A stretch of DNA of 64,000 bases from Salinispirillum sp. LH 10-3-1 (GTDB lineage Bacteria; Pseudomonadota; Gammaproteobacteria; Pseudomonadales; Natronospirillaceae). The notes under the pieces are model-generated. The model saw only the letters and a program-made list of their open reading frames with translations, did no database searches and was not told the DNA's origin. Shown piece by piece: positions 16,727 to 27,303 of this stretch. The position numbers and the translations under genes are program-made. The first letter of the stretch is position 1; each line of letters starts with the position of its first letter. The stretch covers positions 2,687,673-2,751,672 of the forward strand of contig NZ_CP101717.1 of assembly GCF_030643825.1 (NCBI RefSeq), in the 5' to 3' direction.

Positions 16727-16775
16727 GCCTAACTATTAAGCGGCTATACTGGTTAAATAACCAGTCATTCCGCTT
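16727..16775 (-). other. attC-like half site with hairpin upstream of ccdAB
   Basis: Read on the minus strand: GAAGCGG, an inner inverted repeat CTGGTTA / TAACCAG, CCGCTTAAT, and a terminal GTTAGGC heptamer (16733-16727). This resembles the L''-loop-L'-R' order of integron attC sites. A clean R'' heptamer on the distal side is lacking. With GCCTAAC at 16035-16029 it brackets ccdAB. Confidence 0.35.
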
Positions 16776-16816
16776 CACTGCTATCACCCCTTGACGCCCA
16801 CCCACAATTTCTTTAG

Positions 16817-19102
<2,286 letters not shown>

Positions 19103-19104
19103 GC

Positions 19105-20622
19105 ATGACGGACCAGCGCCCTATCATTTGGAGCATCGCCGGGTCTGACTCCGGCGGTGGCGCGGGGATTCAGGCCGACATCTTGACCATCAACGCGATG
19201 GGTGGCCACGCCTGCACGCTCATCACCACACTGACGGCGCAAAACAGCGTGGGCGTGCAGTCCGTAGTCGCGGTGGATGCGCCGATGTTTCAAGCGCAAG
19301 CGGATGCTTTGGCGGCTGACCTTCCACCGGCGGCGATCAAGATCGGTTTAATCGCCGAGCCGTGGCAGATTCGACTGCTGCGAGAATGGCTGCGGCGCTG
19401 GAAAACGCAGTGGCCGGATGTTCCGGTGGTGTTGGATCCGGTGTTGGTCGCCACCAGCGGCGACGCGCTGAGCAGCGCCGGCACCTTGCAGGATTTATTG
19501 CGCTTGCTGCCCGAGGTCGATGTGCTGACGCCTAATTTGCCAGAGCTGGAAGCCCTGACCGCCAGCGTGGTGCATTCCCCGAAGGACGCCGAACGCGCCG
19601 CACGCAGCCTGCTGAAAACCGGTTGCCGTGCGGTGTTGGTGAAGGGAGGGCATGGCTACACAGACGATCTGAAGTCGCCGCATTCTATTGACTTGCTGGT
19701 CAGCATGGACGCCGTGTGGCGCTTTACCCAACCGCGCATTGCCACCAAACACACGCACGGTACCGGTTGCACCTTGAGCAGCGCCATTGCTACGCATTTG
19801 GCCCGAGGTTTATCGGTGCCTGATGCCTGCGCTCTCGCAAGTGCTTTTGTGCAAAAAGGCTTGCAACAAGCCCATGCCACCGGCGCGGGAGCGGGCACGC
19901 TCGAACGCCGCCAGAGCACGGCCGACTGGTTGCAGTTGGCGCGCTTACCGGCGTGTGATCTGCCGCTCACAGACCATCCAGCGCCCGAAGCCTTTTTGCC
20001 CTGTACCAGCACGCCGCACGGTATTTACCCGGTGGTGCCGGACACCCAATGGCTGCAACGCTTGCTGAAGGCCGGCGCGCAAGTCATTCAGTTGCGCATC
20101 AAAGAAAACGACCCGGAACGTTTATTGGCGGAAATACGCACCGCGGTGCAGTTAGGTCAGCAATACGGTGCGCAGGTGTTCATTAACGACCATTGGCAAC
20201 TGGCGCTGGAACTCGGTGCCTACGGCGTGCATTTGGGTCAGGAAGATTTGGCCGATGCGGATTTAGCCGCGCTGCGCCAAGCCGGTGTGCGACTCGGCGT
20301 GTCCACCCACGGTTATGCCGAACTGCTGCGCGCCATTGCGTTGCGCCCCAGCTACGTCGCCTTGGGGCACATATTCCCGACGAAAACCAAACAGATGCCC
20401 AGCCAACCGCAAGGGCTGGCGCGCTTGGCGCGTTATCAGGCGTTGGCCGACGAAGCGGGCCTGCCCACCGTCGCCATTGGTGGCATCAAACCGCATCATT
20501 TACCTAACATACGCGCCTGCGGCGTGCGCTGTGTTGCAGTGGTCACCGCACTGACGGAGTCGGACAACCCTGAACAGGACCTAGCCGAGATGAATCAGGC
20601 CTTGGAGGCTTTCAATGATTAG
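19105..20622 (+). CDS. thiDE: ThiD-ThiE fusion: HMP(-P) kinase / thiamine-phosphate synthase
   Basis: 505 residues with two enzymes in one chain. Residues 1 to about 265 are the ribokinase-like ThiD: IAGSDSGGGAGIQADI, VLDPVLVATSGD, VLVKGGHG, and HGTGCTLSSAIA anion hole. Residues about 290-505 are the ThiE barrel: GIYPVVPD, QLRIKE, FINDHWQLALELGAYGVHLGQED, GVSTH, VALGHIFPTKTK, VAIGGI. It phosphorylates HMP-P to HMP-PP and joins it to thiazole phosphate. It starts 2 bp after thiC and overlaps thiS by 8 bp. Confidence 0.95.
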   Translation: MTDQRPIIWSIAGSDSGGGAGIQADILTINAMGGHACTLITTLTAQNSVGVQSVVAVDAPMFQAQADALAADLPPAAIKIGLIAEPWQIRLLREWLRRWKTQWPDVPVVLDPVLVATSGDALSSAGTLQDLLRLLPEVDVLTPNLPELEALTASVVHSPKDAERAARSLLKTGCRAVLVKGGHGYTDDLKSPHSIDLLVSMDAVWRFTQPRIATKHTHGTGCTLSSAIATHLARGLSVPDACALASAFVQKGLQQAHATGAGAGTLERRQSTADWLQLARLPACDLPLTDHPAPEAFLPCTSTPHGIYPVVPDTQWLQRLLKAGAQVIQLRIKENDPERLLAEIRTAVQLGQQYGAQVFINDHWQLALELGAYGVHLGQEDLADADLAALRQAGVRLGVSTHGYAELLRAIALRPSYVALGHIFPTKTKQMPSQPQGLARLARYQALADEAGLPTVAIGGIKPHHLPNIRACGVRCVAVVTALTESDNPEQDLAEMNQALEAFND

Positions 20623-20818
20623 TATTCAGATCAACCAAACCCCGGTGGAGTTGGTGGCGCGGTGCTCTGTGGAAGAAGCTCTGCGCACCGTAGTCCAAAC
20701 ACAAGACGGCATGGCCCTGGCGGTGAATGGCGTTGTGGTACCTAAATCCCAATGGCACCAAACGCTGGTAGCACACGGCGATGAACTGCATCTTTTTCGT
20801 GCTGTGGCAGGAGGTTAA
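20615..20818 (+). CDS. thiS: Sulfur carrier protein ThiS
   Basis: 67 residues, ubiquitin-like fold, ending with the diagnostic Gly-Gly (RAVAGG) that is adenylated and thiocarboxylated. Includes [14 protein letters not shown]. Overlaps thiDE by 8 bp and lies 2 bp before thiG. The adenylating enzyme ThiF is not encoded here, so activation must be done by a homologue elsewhere (for example MoeB). Confidence 0.95.
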   Translation: MISIQINQTPVELVARCSVEEALRTVVQTQDGMALAVNGVVVPKSQWHQTLVAHGDELHLFRAVAGG

Positions 20819-20820
20819 CC

Positions 20821-21588
20821 ATGTTCACACTCGGCGATCGTACATTTAACTCTCGACTATTGACCGGCACCGGCAAGTTTTCTGGCACCAAGCACATGCT
20901 AGCAGCGTTGCAGGCCGGTGAAAGCGAATTGGTCACCTTAGCGCTGAAACGCGTCAGCCTGGATGATCCGGCCGACGACCTGTTCAGCCCTTTAAAAGCC
21001 GCAGGCTTTCAACTGCTGCCCAACACCTCGGGCGCACGCACCGCAGAAGACGCCATTTTGGCCGCGCATCTGGCGCGTGAAGCCATGGGGACGCCGTGGC
21101 TCAAGCTGGAGATTCACCCCGACCCGCGCTATTTGATGCCCGACCCGATAGAAACCTTAAAGGCCGCCAAAGAGTTAGCACGCGAGGGCTTCATTGTGCT
21201 GCCGTACATTCACGCCGACCCGGTGCTGTGTAAGCGTTTGGAAGACGTGGGCTGCGCAGCAGTAATGCCGTTAGCCGCACCCATTGGCTCCAATTTGGGG
21301 CTAGAAACCCGCGAGTTTCTGCGCATCATCATTGAACAGGCGCAGGTGCCAGTGATTGTGGATGCCGGTATTGGCGCGCCCAGCCACGCGGCGGCGGCCA
21401 TGGAACTGGGGGCCGATGCAGTGCTGGTGAATACCGCCATTGCCACGGCAGCAGACCCGGTGGCGATGGCGACGGCCTTCAAGCTCGCGGTGGTCGCTGG
21501 CCGCATGGCGTACGAGGCAGGCCTACCGGGCCAACACCAGCAGGCGCAGGCGTCGAGCCCGCTCACCGACTTTTTGCTCACTTCCTAA
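20821..21588 (+). CDS. thiG: Thiazole synthase ThiG
   Basis: 255 residues. A TIM barrel that forms the thiazole ring from DXP, dehydroglycine and ThiS thiocarboxylate. Motifs: RLLTGTGKF (here [12 protein letters not shown]), [56 protein letters not shown], ending AAGR-like [12 protein letters not shown]. Catalytic Lys lies in LALKRVS (Schiff base). Internal gene of the thi operon, SD AGGAGG just before the ATG. Confidence 0.97.
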   Translation: MFTLGDRTFNSRLLTGTGKFSGTKHMLAALQAGESELVTLALKRVSLDDPADDLFSPLKAAGFQLLPNTSGARTAEDAILAAHLAREAMGTPWLKLEIHPDPRYLMPDPIETLKAAKELAREGFIVLPYIHADPVLCKRLEDVGCAAVMPLAAPIGSNLGLETREFLRIIIEQAQVPVIVDAGIGAPSHAAAAMELGADAVLVNTAIATAADPVAMATAFKLAVVAGRMAYEAGLPGQHQQAQASSPLTDFLLTS

Positions 21589-21614
21589 CGTACTGGCACA
21601 GGCAAGCACCCATT

Positions 21615-22724
21615 ATGTCCTTCACAGACACCTTAAATACCCTGAGCTGGGGCGCCGAGCGCCTGTCGCTGATGAGTAAAACAGCGGCGGACGTAGAGCG
21701 CGCACTGGGTAAAACGCAGCGCTCGTTCGAGGATTTCAAGGCGCTTATCAGCCCAGTAGCCAGACCTTATATAGAAGCCATGGCGCAGCAAAGCCAAGCC
21801 TTAACGCGCCAACGCTTCGGCCTGAACCAACAGTTATTCGCGCCCTTGTACCTCAGTAATGCCTGCGCGAACGTGTGCACCTATTGCGGTTTTTCGATGG
21901 ACAATCACCTGCGGCGCAAAGTGCTGAACGAAGCAGAAATCGACCGCGAAGCCAATGCGCTGGCGGCCATGGGTTTTCAACACATTCTGTTGGTGACCGG
22001 CGAAGCGCCCAAGGTCGCGGGTGTGGACTATTTAGCGGCGGCGTTGCAGCAACTGCAGCCACGCTTTGCGCAGGTCAGCATGGAAGTGCAGCCGCTCGAC
22101 CAACCCGACTATGAACGCCTGCAACAACAAGGACTGCACGGCGTGCTGGTGTATCAGGAAACCTATCATCGCGGGGTGTATGCGGAACATCATCCCGTAG
22201 GAAAGAAGGCCGACTTTGATTATCGGTTAGCAGCGCCAGAACGCTTGGGCAATGCGGGCGTGCATAAAATCGGCCTGGGCGTGTTGCTGGGCCTGACCGA
22301 CTGGCGCACCGACTGCCTGATGATGGCGCACCATTTGCGCTATTTGGAGCAACGCTATTGGCGCAGTAAATTCAGTGTGGCTTTCCCGCGTTTGCGCCCC
22401 GCAGAAGGTGATTATCATGTGGCCCAGCCGATTGGCGACGCTGAACTGGTGCAGTTAATTTGTGCGTGGCGGCTGTTCAGCCCGGATCTGGAGTTGAGCC
22501 TGTCCACCCGCGAGCGCGCGGATTTCCGCGACCGGCTGCTGCCCTTAGGCATCACTACATTGAGTGCCGCTTCGAAAACCCAACCGGGCGGTTACGCGGT
22601 GGATGCCGACGCCGCGCTAGAACAGTTTGAAATTGATGACGCACGTTCGGTGGGTGATGTGGTGAGGGCAATCCAACACGCCGGTTACCAACCCGTTTGG
22701 AAGGATTGGCAACCGGGGTGGTAG
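21615..22724 (+). CDS. thiH: Radical SAM tyrosine lyase ThiH
   Basis: 369 residues. Cleaves tyrosine to dehydroglycine for thiazole formation, the anaerobic-style route in place of ThiO glycine oxidase. Radical SAM cluster CANVCTYCGF (CxxxCxxC) follows LYLSN. Other features: EAPKVAGVDYL, the GxGxLLGL-like IGLGVLLGL, and PGGY near the C-terminus. Last gene of the operon. Two REP-like family B repeats follow at 22721-22775 and may protect or end the transcript. Confidence 0.96.
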   Translation: MSFTDTLNTLSWGAERLSLMSKTAADVERALGKTQRSFEDFKALISPVARPYIEAMAQQSQALTRQRFGLNQQLFAPLYLSNACANVCTYCGFSMDNHLRRKVLNEAEIDREANALAAMGFQHILLVTGEAPKVAGVDYLAAALQQLQPRFAQVSMEVQPLDQPDYERLQQQGLHGVLVYQETYHRGVYAEHHPVGKKADFDYRLAAPERLGNAGVHKIGLGVLLGLTDWRTDCLMMAHHLRYLEQRYWRSKFSVAFPRLRPAEGDYHVAQPIGDAELVQLICAWRLFSPDLELSLSTRERADFRDRLLPLGITTLSAASKTQPGGYAVDADAALEQFEIDDARSVGDVVRAIQHAGYQPVWKDWQPGW

Positions 22725-22775
22725 GTCAGGCGTTTACACCCGTCGCACCAAGGCAGGCGTGAACACCTACCCTAC
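22721..22775. repeat. Two REP-like family B repeats after thiH
   Basis: Degenerate copies: GGCGTTTACACCCG-like at 22721-22744 and GGCAGGCGTGAACACCTACC with flanking CTAC at 22752-22775, between the convergent thiH and CYTH genes. Confidence 0.55.
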
Positions 22776-23623
22776 AGCACTGCGCTGTGATGCAACATCC
22801 ACTGCCCTAACCGCCGCATGCCGGGTAAGTCGCCCCAGTGCAGTACATCTTCTTGCAGGGCGGTTAACAAACCGTGCAACAGCCCGGCATGAATGTCGCC
22901 GCGCTCCGACAAGCCCACCAGCGTATGTTTAAGATCTTCCCGACTACTGGGCAGTGCTTCGCATTGGCGACACAATGCCGACGCCCAAACCGCCAAAGGC
23001 GCATTCTGGTTCGGCGTTTTAGGCCAGTCGTTGACGCCGTTCACCAGCCGGTAACCGCGCTCAGCTTTGCTGATGTCGGAAGGCAACAGAGTAATGCTAG
23101 TGGCCAACTGTTCGGCCATAGAAAACAAATCCGCAGGCGTTCCACTGACCAATTCCAACTCTATTTCCCCAATCGGCTGCGTGGCATCACCGGCACACGC
23201 CAGCCCTTGGTCCAACACCAGTTCAATCACGCTGTCGTTGTGGATCACTTGCCAAGCGTGGCGCTCAAAGGTCGTTTCAAACAACGGCTGCACAGCGTCC
23301 AGCTTCAAACCAGCGGGCAACACTTCTTTAGGCAGCTTTCCCCATTCTAAAGCCGGCCCAGCAATTGGCATCTCCCATTCTTGCCGGGCGTGTAATCCAC
23401 CCTGCGCTTCCCCTCTGGTCTTCAGGGTTTGTAACCACTGGCTACCCTTATTGCGCAGGCGCAAGGCAATGCCCGCCTGCGTTAACGCTTGCTGCGGTGT
23501 GTCGCAATAAATGTTGCTGAGGGTGAACTGCTCTGCCGGTATATTTTGCAGCAGCGGGTGCGCGATTAGAGATGCGCGAGCCGATGCAGGCAGCAACAAC
23601 TTCAGTTCTATTTCGGTACTCAT
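22772..23623 (-). CDS. CYTH-domain inorganic triphosphatase-like protein
   Basis: 283 residues from ATG 23623, preceded by GAGGTG. Begins with the CYTH signature EIELKL. Tunnel-fold Arg/Lys residues are in SNIYCDTPQQAL, IALRLRNKG, TLKTRG, RQEWEMPI, and the later ELVLDQG and IGEIELELVSG. E. coli YgiF is the nearest known type: CYTH followed by a CHAD-like helical region. Here only a short helical tail remains after about residue 200, so the CHAD part is reduced or absent. Substrate could be inorganic tripolyphosphate. Confidence 0.8.
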   Translation of the reverse strand: MSTEIELKLLLPASARASLIAHPLLQNIPAEQFTLSNIYCDTPQQALTQAGIALRLRNKGSQWLQTLKTRGEAQGGLHARQEWEMPIAGPALEWGKLPKEVLPAGLKLDAVQPLFETTFERHAWQVIHNDSVIELVLDQGLACAGDATQPIGEIELELVSGTPADLFSMAEQLATSITLLPSDISKAERGYRLVNGVNDWPKTPNQNAPLAVWASALCRQCEALPSSREDLKHTLVGLSERGDIHAGLLHGLLTALQEDVLHWGDLPGMRRLGQWMLHHSAVL

Positions 23624-23714
23624 GGCACACCTCGGCACGGCTTAAGCATTGATTATTCTATGTATTAGACACTTAAATAGCCGTATGAGGCCAGCCCTAG
23701 CCTAAGTTACATTC

Positions 23715-23830
23715 GTAGGAGGCCAGCCCTCTGGCCGAACATTCGCGCAGAGGGCTGCGCTCCTACAACAACCTTCGCGCAGAGGGCTGCGCTCCTACAA
23801 CAACCTTCGCGCCGAGGGCTGCGCTCCTAC
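23715..23830. repeat. REP-like family A cluster (four units)
   Basis: One unit GTAGGAG + GCCAGCCCTCTGGCC + GAA, then three inverted units TTCGCGC + AGAGGGCTGCGCTCCTAC at 23742, 23773 and about 23806, spaced by 2-9 bp. Alternating orientation makes large hairpins, as in bacterial BIME/REPIN arrays. Lies between hemN and the CYTH gene. Confidence 0.8.
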
Positions 23831-23845
23831 CAAACTGCACTCTGA

Positions 23846-23859
23846 TTGATGGGGATCAA
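23846..23859. promoter_or_regulatory. FNR/Anr box upstream of hemN
   Basis: Perfect TTGAT-GGGG-ATCAA. A -10-like TACGCT at 23882-23887 would place the transcription start about 41 bp from the box centre, the class II activation distance. Consistent with oxygen-limited expression of hemN. Confidence 0.8.
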
Positions 23860-23926
23860 TAAACGTCCGGCCAAACTTGCGTACGCTCCTGCCTATACAT
23901 TCACCTATGTGCAGGACAATTGAACC

Positions 23927-25303
23927 ATGGCACTTGCCGATATTCTATGGAAGCCGGACACCATAGCACGCTATAACGTCAGCGGCCCACGCTACACCTC
24001 CTACCCCACAGCGCTGCAGTTTGGGCCCATATCACACACCGCGCTGCCAGACGCGTTAGCATTAGGTGAGCACAACGCTCCTTTGTCACTCTATGTACAT
24101 ATCCCATTCTGCCAACACCTTTGCTATTACTGTGCCTGCACTAAAGTCGTCACACGAGATCAAAGCAAGGCAGATCGTTACCTCGATGCATTAGAATATG
24201 AGATGCAGCGCTTGGCTCCCATGGTGCGTCATCGTCCAGTACGGCAATTGCACTGGGGTGGCGGCACACCAACCTTCCTGAGTACCGAACAAACAGCGCG
24301 CCTGTGCCAGATGCTGAGCCAGAATTTCAAGCTGGAACCCAATGACCAAAAGCGCGAATTTTCCATTGAAATAGACCCCCGTGTGACGTCGCTCGAACAG
24401 CTGGAACAACTGCGCAGCTGGGGCTTTAATCGTCTGTCGATGGGCATTCAGGATTTTCACAAACCTACACAAGAAGCGGTACACCGTATTCAGTCACTTG
24501 AAATGGTAACGGAACAAGTCGAAAAGATACGGGCCCTTGGCTTTCATGGTATCAGTTTTGACCTCATCTACGGCCTGCCGCATCAATCACTTACCAGTAT
24601 GAAGCGCACTCTGGAGCAGGTCATCGCTTTGGCACCGAATCGTATTGCTTGCTACAGTTACGCCCACTTGCCTGAACGCTTTGCCGCCCAAAAACGTATT
24701 CTCGCCAGCGATCTGCCAACCCCGGAAACCAAAGTGGAACTACTCCATACCATCGTGCAACAACTGCAAACTGCAGGCTACCGCTACATTGGCATGGACC
24801 ACTTTGCATTACCCGACGACGGACTGGTTAAAGCCCATGAAAACGGAACGCTGCAACGTAATTTTCAAGGGTATTCGACGCATGGCAATACAGACCTCCT
24901 AGGCTTAGGTGTATCGTCGATCAGCGCCATCCAAGACATTTACTTACAAAACCACGCTGACCTGGACGTCTATCAAGATACCGCACAGTCTATGGTGCCA
25001 ACGTATCGCGGCTATCGCATGCATGAGGACGACCGCATTCGGCGTCGCATCATTATGGACATCGCTTGCCAAGGCTATGTTAACTTTGCCTACATGTGCG
25101 ACGAATTCGCGTTCGACTTTCAGGCCTACTTTGCGCGCGAGCTGGAAGCCCTAATACCCTTAGCGGAAGATGGCTTGATTGTGTTGACCGAAGATGACCT
25201 TACCGTCACTGAGATCGGTCGTTTGTTGTTGCGGCCTATCTGCATGGTCTTTGACGCATACTTGCCATCACATGGCCAGACCCGATACTCACGTGTAATA
25301 TGA
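23927..25303 (+). CDS. hemN: Oxygen-independent coproporphyrinogen III dehydrogenase HemN
   Basis: 458 residues, full length. Anaerobic haem synthesis: oxidative decarboxylation of coproporphyrinogen III. Radical SAM cluster in LYVHIPFCQHLCYYCACTK (CxxxCxxC plus the family's extra Cys); also NVSGPRYTSYPTA at the N-terminus, LHWGGGTPTFL, IEIDPR, LSMGIQDF, DLIYGLPHQ and the HemN C-terminal domain. Preceded by a perfect Anr/FNR box. A sigma-54 activator gene follows by 31 bp and may be co-transcribed. Confidence 0.96.
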   Translation: MALADILWKPDTIARYNVSGPRYTSYPTALQFGPISHTALPDALALGEHNAPLSLYVHIPFCQHLCYYCACTKVVTRDQSKADRYLDALEYEMQRLAPMVRHRPVRQLHWGGGTPTFLSTEQTARLCQMLSQNFKLEPNDQKREFSIEIDPRVTSLEQLEQLRSWGFNRLSMGIQDFHKPTQEAVHRIQSLEMVTEQVEKIRALGFHGISFDLIYGLPHQSLTSMKRTLEQVIALAPNRIACYSYAHLPERFAAQKRILASDLPTPETKVELLHTIVQQLQTAGYRYIGMDHFALPDDGLVKAHENGTLQRNFQGYSTHGNTDLLGLGVSSISAIQDIYLQNHADLDVYQDTAQSMVPTYRGYRMHEDDRIRRRIIMDIACQGYVNFAYMCDEFAFDFQAYFARELEALIPLAEDGLIVLTEDDLTVTEIGRLLLRPICMVFDAYLPSHGQTRYSRVI

Positions 25304-25334
25304 CTTTACGGCGATCTGCGTCACCGCTCATAGG

Positions 25335-26306
25335 ATGAATAACACAGTGCCAAAGATTTTGAAGTCTCCCGAAATCGTCCCGCATAATTTTGGCGGGCTT
25401 CTTACCGTCGCTCCCAATATGCTGGAATTTATGGCGCAAGCTGCTCGGGTCGCCCGCACCAATGCGTCTATTTTAGTGCGTGGTCCCAGTGGTTCAGGTA
25501 AAGAGCTGGTCGCCCGTTATATCCATGATCATTCACAGCGCGCAGGCAACACCTTCAGCGCCATCAACTGTGCGGCGCTGTCGCGTGAGTTGATGGCTTC
25601 GGAACTCTTTGGCCACAAGCGCGGTGCCTTCACTGGCGCAACGCACGACCGCACCGGTTTGCTGCAACTGACCGATGGGGGCACCTTATTTTTGGACGAA
25701 ATTGCGGAAATGCCGCTCGACATCCAAGCCGGGCTGCTGCGCGTGCTGCAAGACCGCTGCTTTACACCGTTAGGCTCCAGCGAAGTTATTCATACCGATA
25801 TTCGTTTAGTCTCCGCCACTCATTCATCATTGCGCCGATTGGTCGCCCAAGGCGGTTTTCGCGAAGACCTAATGTACCGTATTCGGGTGGTGCCGCTCTA
25901 TTTACCCCCGTTGCGTGAGCGCATCGGCGACATTGAAATGCTGACGTGGGACTTTATCAAAACGTTAAATGCCGAAAACGAGCGCACCGTCACGGGTATC
26001 ACGCGGATCGCTCACGATGCCCTGCTGAGCTATCACTGGCCGGGCAACATCCGAGAACTGAGCAACGTCATCGCGTACAGTCACGCCATTGGGGAAGGCC
26101 CAGTGATTGACCTGCCGGACCTGCCTCCTGAATTGCGTGGCGAAGCGCCACCTGACGAACGCGCGCCCATGGAGTCCAATGACGAGCGCAGCGCTCTTCG
26201 GGCATTGTTGCAACAGCATCAGGGCCGTAAACAGGTGGTGGCGGATGCTCTGGGGATTTCACGGGCGACCTTATGGCGGCGCATCAAGCAATTCGGTCTG
26301 GATTAA
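25335..26306 (+). CDS. Sigma-54-dependent activator without a sensory domain (PspF-like)
   Basis: 323 residues. AAA+ domain: Walker A GPSGSGKE (50-57), GAFTGA loop contacting sigma-54 (97-102), Walker B GGTLFLDEI, sensor residues in LREDLMYRI-like FREDLMYRIRVVPLYLPPLRER. C-terminal Fis-type HTH (KQVVADALGISRATLWRRIKQFG). Only about 25 residues precede the AAA+ core, so there is no receiver or GAF domain and activity must be set by a partner protein or by expression. Likely target is the next gene, whose upstream region has GTTTCA/TGAAAC repeats and a -24-like TGGCACG. Confidence 0.9.
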   Translation: MNNTVPKILKSPEIVPHNFGGLLTVAPNMLEFMAQAARVARTNASILVRGPSGSGKELVARYIHDHSQRAGNTFSAINCAALSRELMASELFGHKRGAFTGATHDRTGLLQLTDGGTLFLDEIAEMPLDIQAGLLRVLQDRCFTPLGSSEVIHTDIRLVSATHSSLRRLVAQGGFREDLMYRIRVVPLYLPPLRERIGDIEMLTWDFIKTLNAENERTVTGITRIAHDALLSYHWPGNIRELSNVIAYSHAIGEGPVIDLPDLPPELRGEAPPDERAPMESNDERSALRALLQQHQGRKQVVADALGISRATLWRRIKQFGLD

Positions 26307-26356
26307 GAAGTTAGCTGCGTTGTCAGCTCTTCGATAACCGCAGTTGTTTAAATTTC

Positions 26357-26382
26357 GTTTCAGTGTTTCAGATAAATGAAAC
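26357..26382. promoter_or_regulatory. GTTTCA / TGAAAC repeats, candidate activator site
   Basis: GTTTCA at 26357-26362 and 26365-26370, then TGAAAC at 26377-26382; the last two form an inverted repeat with a 6-bp spacer. They lie 65-90 bp upstream of the -24-like element, a usual distance for enhancer sites of sigma-54 activators. Confidence 0.5.
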
Positions 26383-26445
26383 AAAAAGACATCGTTCAGC
26401 CAGAAAGTTTTAAAAATATCTATATATTTCAATACGTTATAAAAC

Positions 26446-26461
26446 TGGCACGCTTCCTGTA
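26446..26461 (+). promoter_or_regulatory. Candidate sigma-54 promoter
   Basis: TGGCACG with the -24 GG at 26447-26448; ten bases later GT replaces the usual -12 GC (consensus TGGCACG-N4-TTGCW). The -24 half is perfect and the -12 half imperfect. It lies 40 bp before the ATG at 26501. Confidence 0.45.
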
Positions 26462-26500
26462 ATAGCTCTCGCATCTACCCAATTTAGCGAGAGCAATACT

Positions 26501-27286
26501 ATGCCACACTCCATGGTTTGGTTACCCACAGAAGAGATCATTAACAAGATCCCTTGCACCTGCATTGATGGTCGCACACCGGGCCTGCGCTACAGCGTCG
26601 CGGGCGGCAGCCTGGGCCTACTGCTGCACACCCTCGCCCGTATCGAACAGGAAAAAAACACCCCGTTCACGGATGCGCAGATTAGCCAATACGTCGATTT
26701 ATTCATCACCGATGTCGCCCCCCTATACCTGCACACCGACCAGCATGCATTGGATTTGATCTATGCACGCATGGGTATCGCGCCGGACACGCGATTGCGT
26801 GACATGACCGAAGCGCAGCAACGCAGCTTTATTGCCTTTGCCACGCAAACCGACTTCCAAGGCTGTGGCCATGTGAAGTTAATGATGACGCACGAGGATT
26901 ACCACGTGCCCCTGCGCTTGATACAAGCGACATTGCGCGAGTTTTTTCAGTTGTTCTTTGCACGCCACGAACGCGTACTGTTCGATGTCCTGGCCGGACG
27001 CCATAGCGAAGAGCGCGTACTGTTGCTCGATGAGCAAGGCAGTATGGAGATCGAACGTCAGTCGGCGCTGTACCTGGAAGCCCCACAAGGCGAGAACCAG
27101 TTCTTCTGTCACCGCCCGCTGAAACGCGCCCTGATGGCGCGTTTCCAAAAAGCCTTAAACGCTACTGAATTACCCAGTTTAAGCAGCACCAACTGGGAAG
27201 GTTTAGCCAAGGAGCACGACCAAGCGGCAGAGAAAACGCTGCAGCACTTGGCACCGCACCTCCCCATCGACCATATTGAATTATAA
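26501..27286 (+). CDS. Unassigned protein with carbonic-anhydrase-like Cys/His motifs
   Basis: 261 residues, no signal peptide or membrane segment. Two conserved-looking blocks: CTCIDGRTPGLRYSVAGGS (Cys21, Asp23, Arg25) and FQGCGHVKLMM (Cys122, His124), with HTDQH (78-82) between. C-x-D-x-R plus later His and Cys ligands recall beta- and zeta-class (CDCA) carbonic anhydrases, which bind Zn or Cd through Cys-His-Cys with an Asp-Arg pair. The SulP transporter 17 bp downstream fits a bicarbonate role. The assignment is inference only. A different metalloenzyme is possible. Confidence 0.45.
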   Translation: MPHSMVWLPTEEIINKIPCTCIDGRTPGLRYSVAGGSLGLLLHTLARIEQEKNTPFTDAQISQYVDLFITDVAPLYLHTDQHALDLIYARMGIAPDTRLRDMTEAQQRSFIAFATQTDFQGCGHVKLMMTHEDYHVPLRLIQATLREFFQLFFARHERVLFDVLAGRHSEERVLLLDEQGSMEIERQSALYLEAPQGENQFFCHRPLKRALMARFQKALNATELPSLSSTNWEGLAKEHDQAAEKTLQHLAPHLPIDHIEL

Positions 27287-27303
27287 GCCCGGAGGACGTA
27301 ACG

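Noticed and set aside
23715-23830. Tandem repeat cluster considered as a short CRISPR array
   Set aside because: Units alternate orientation, spacers are 2-9 bp, and the same units occur singly all over the window. No cas genes.
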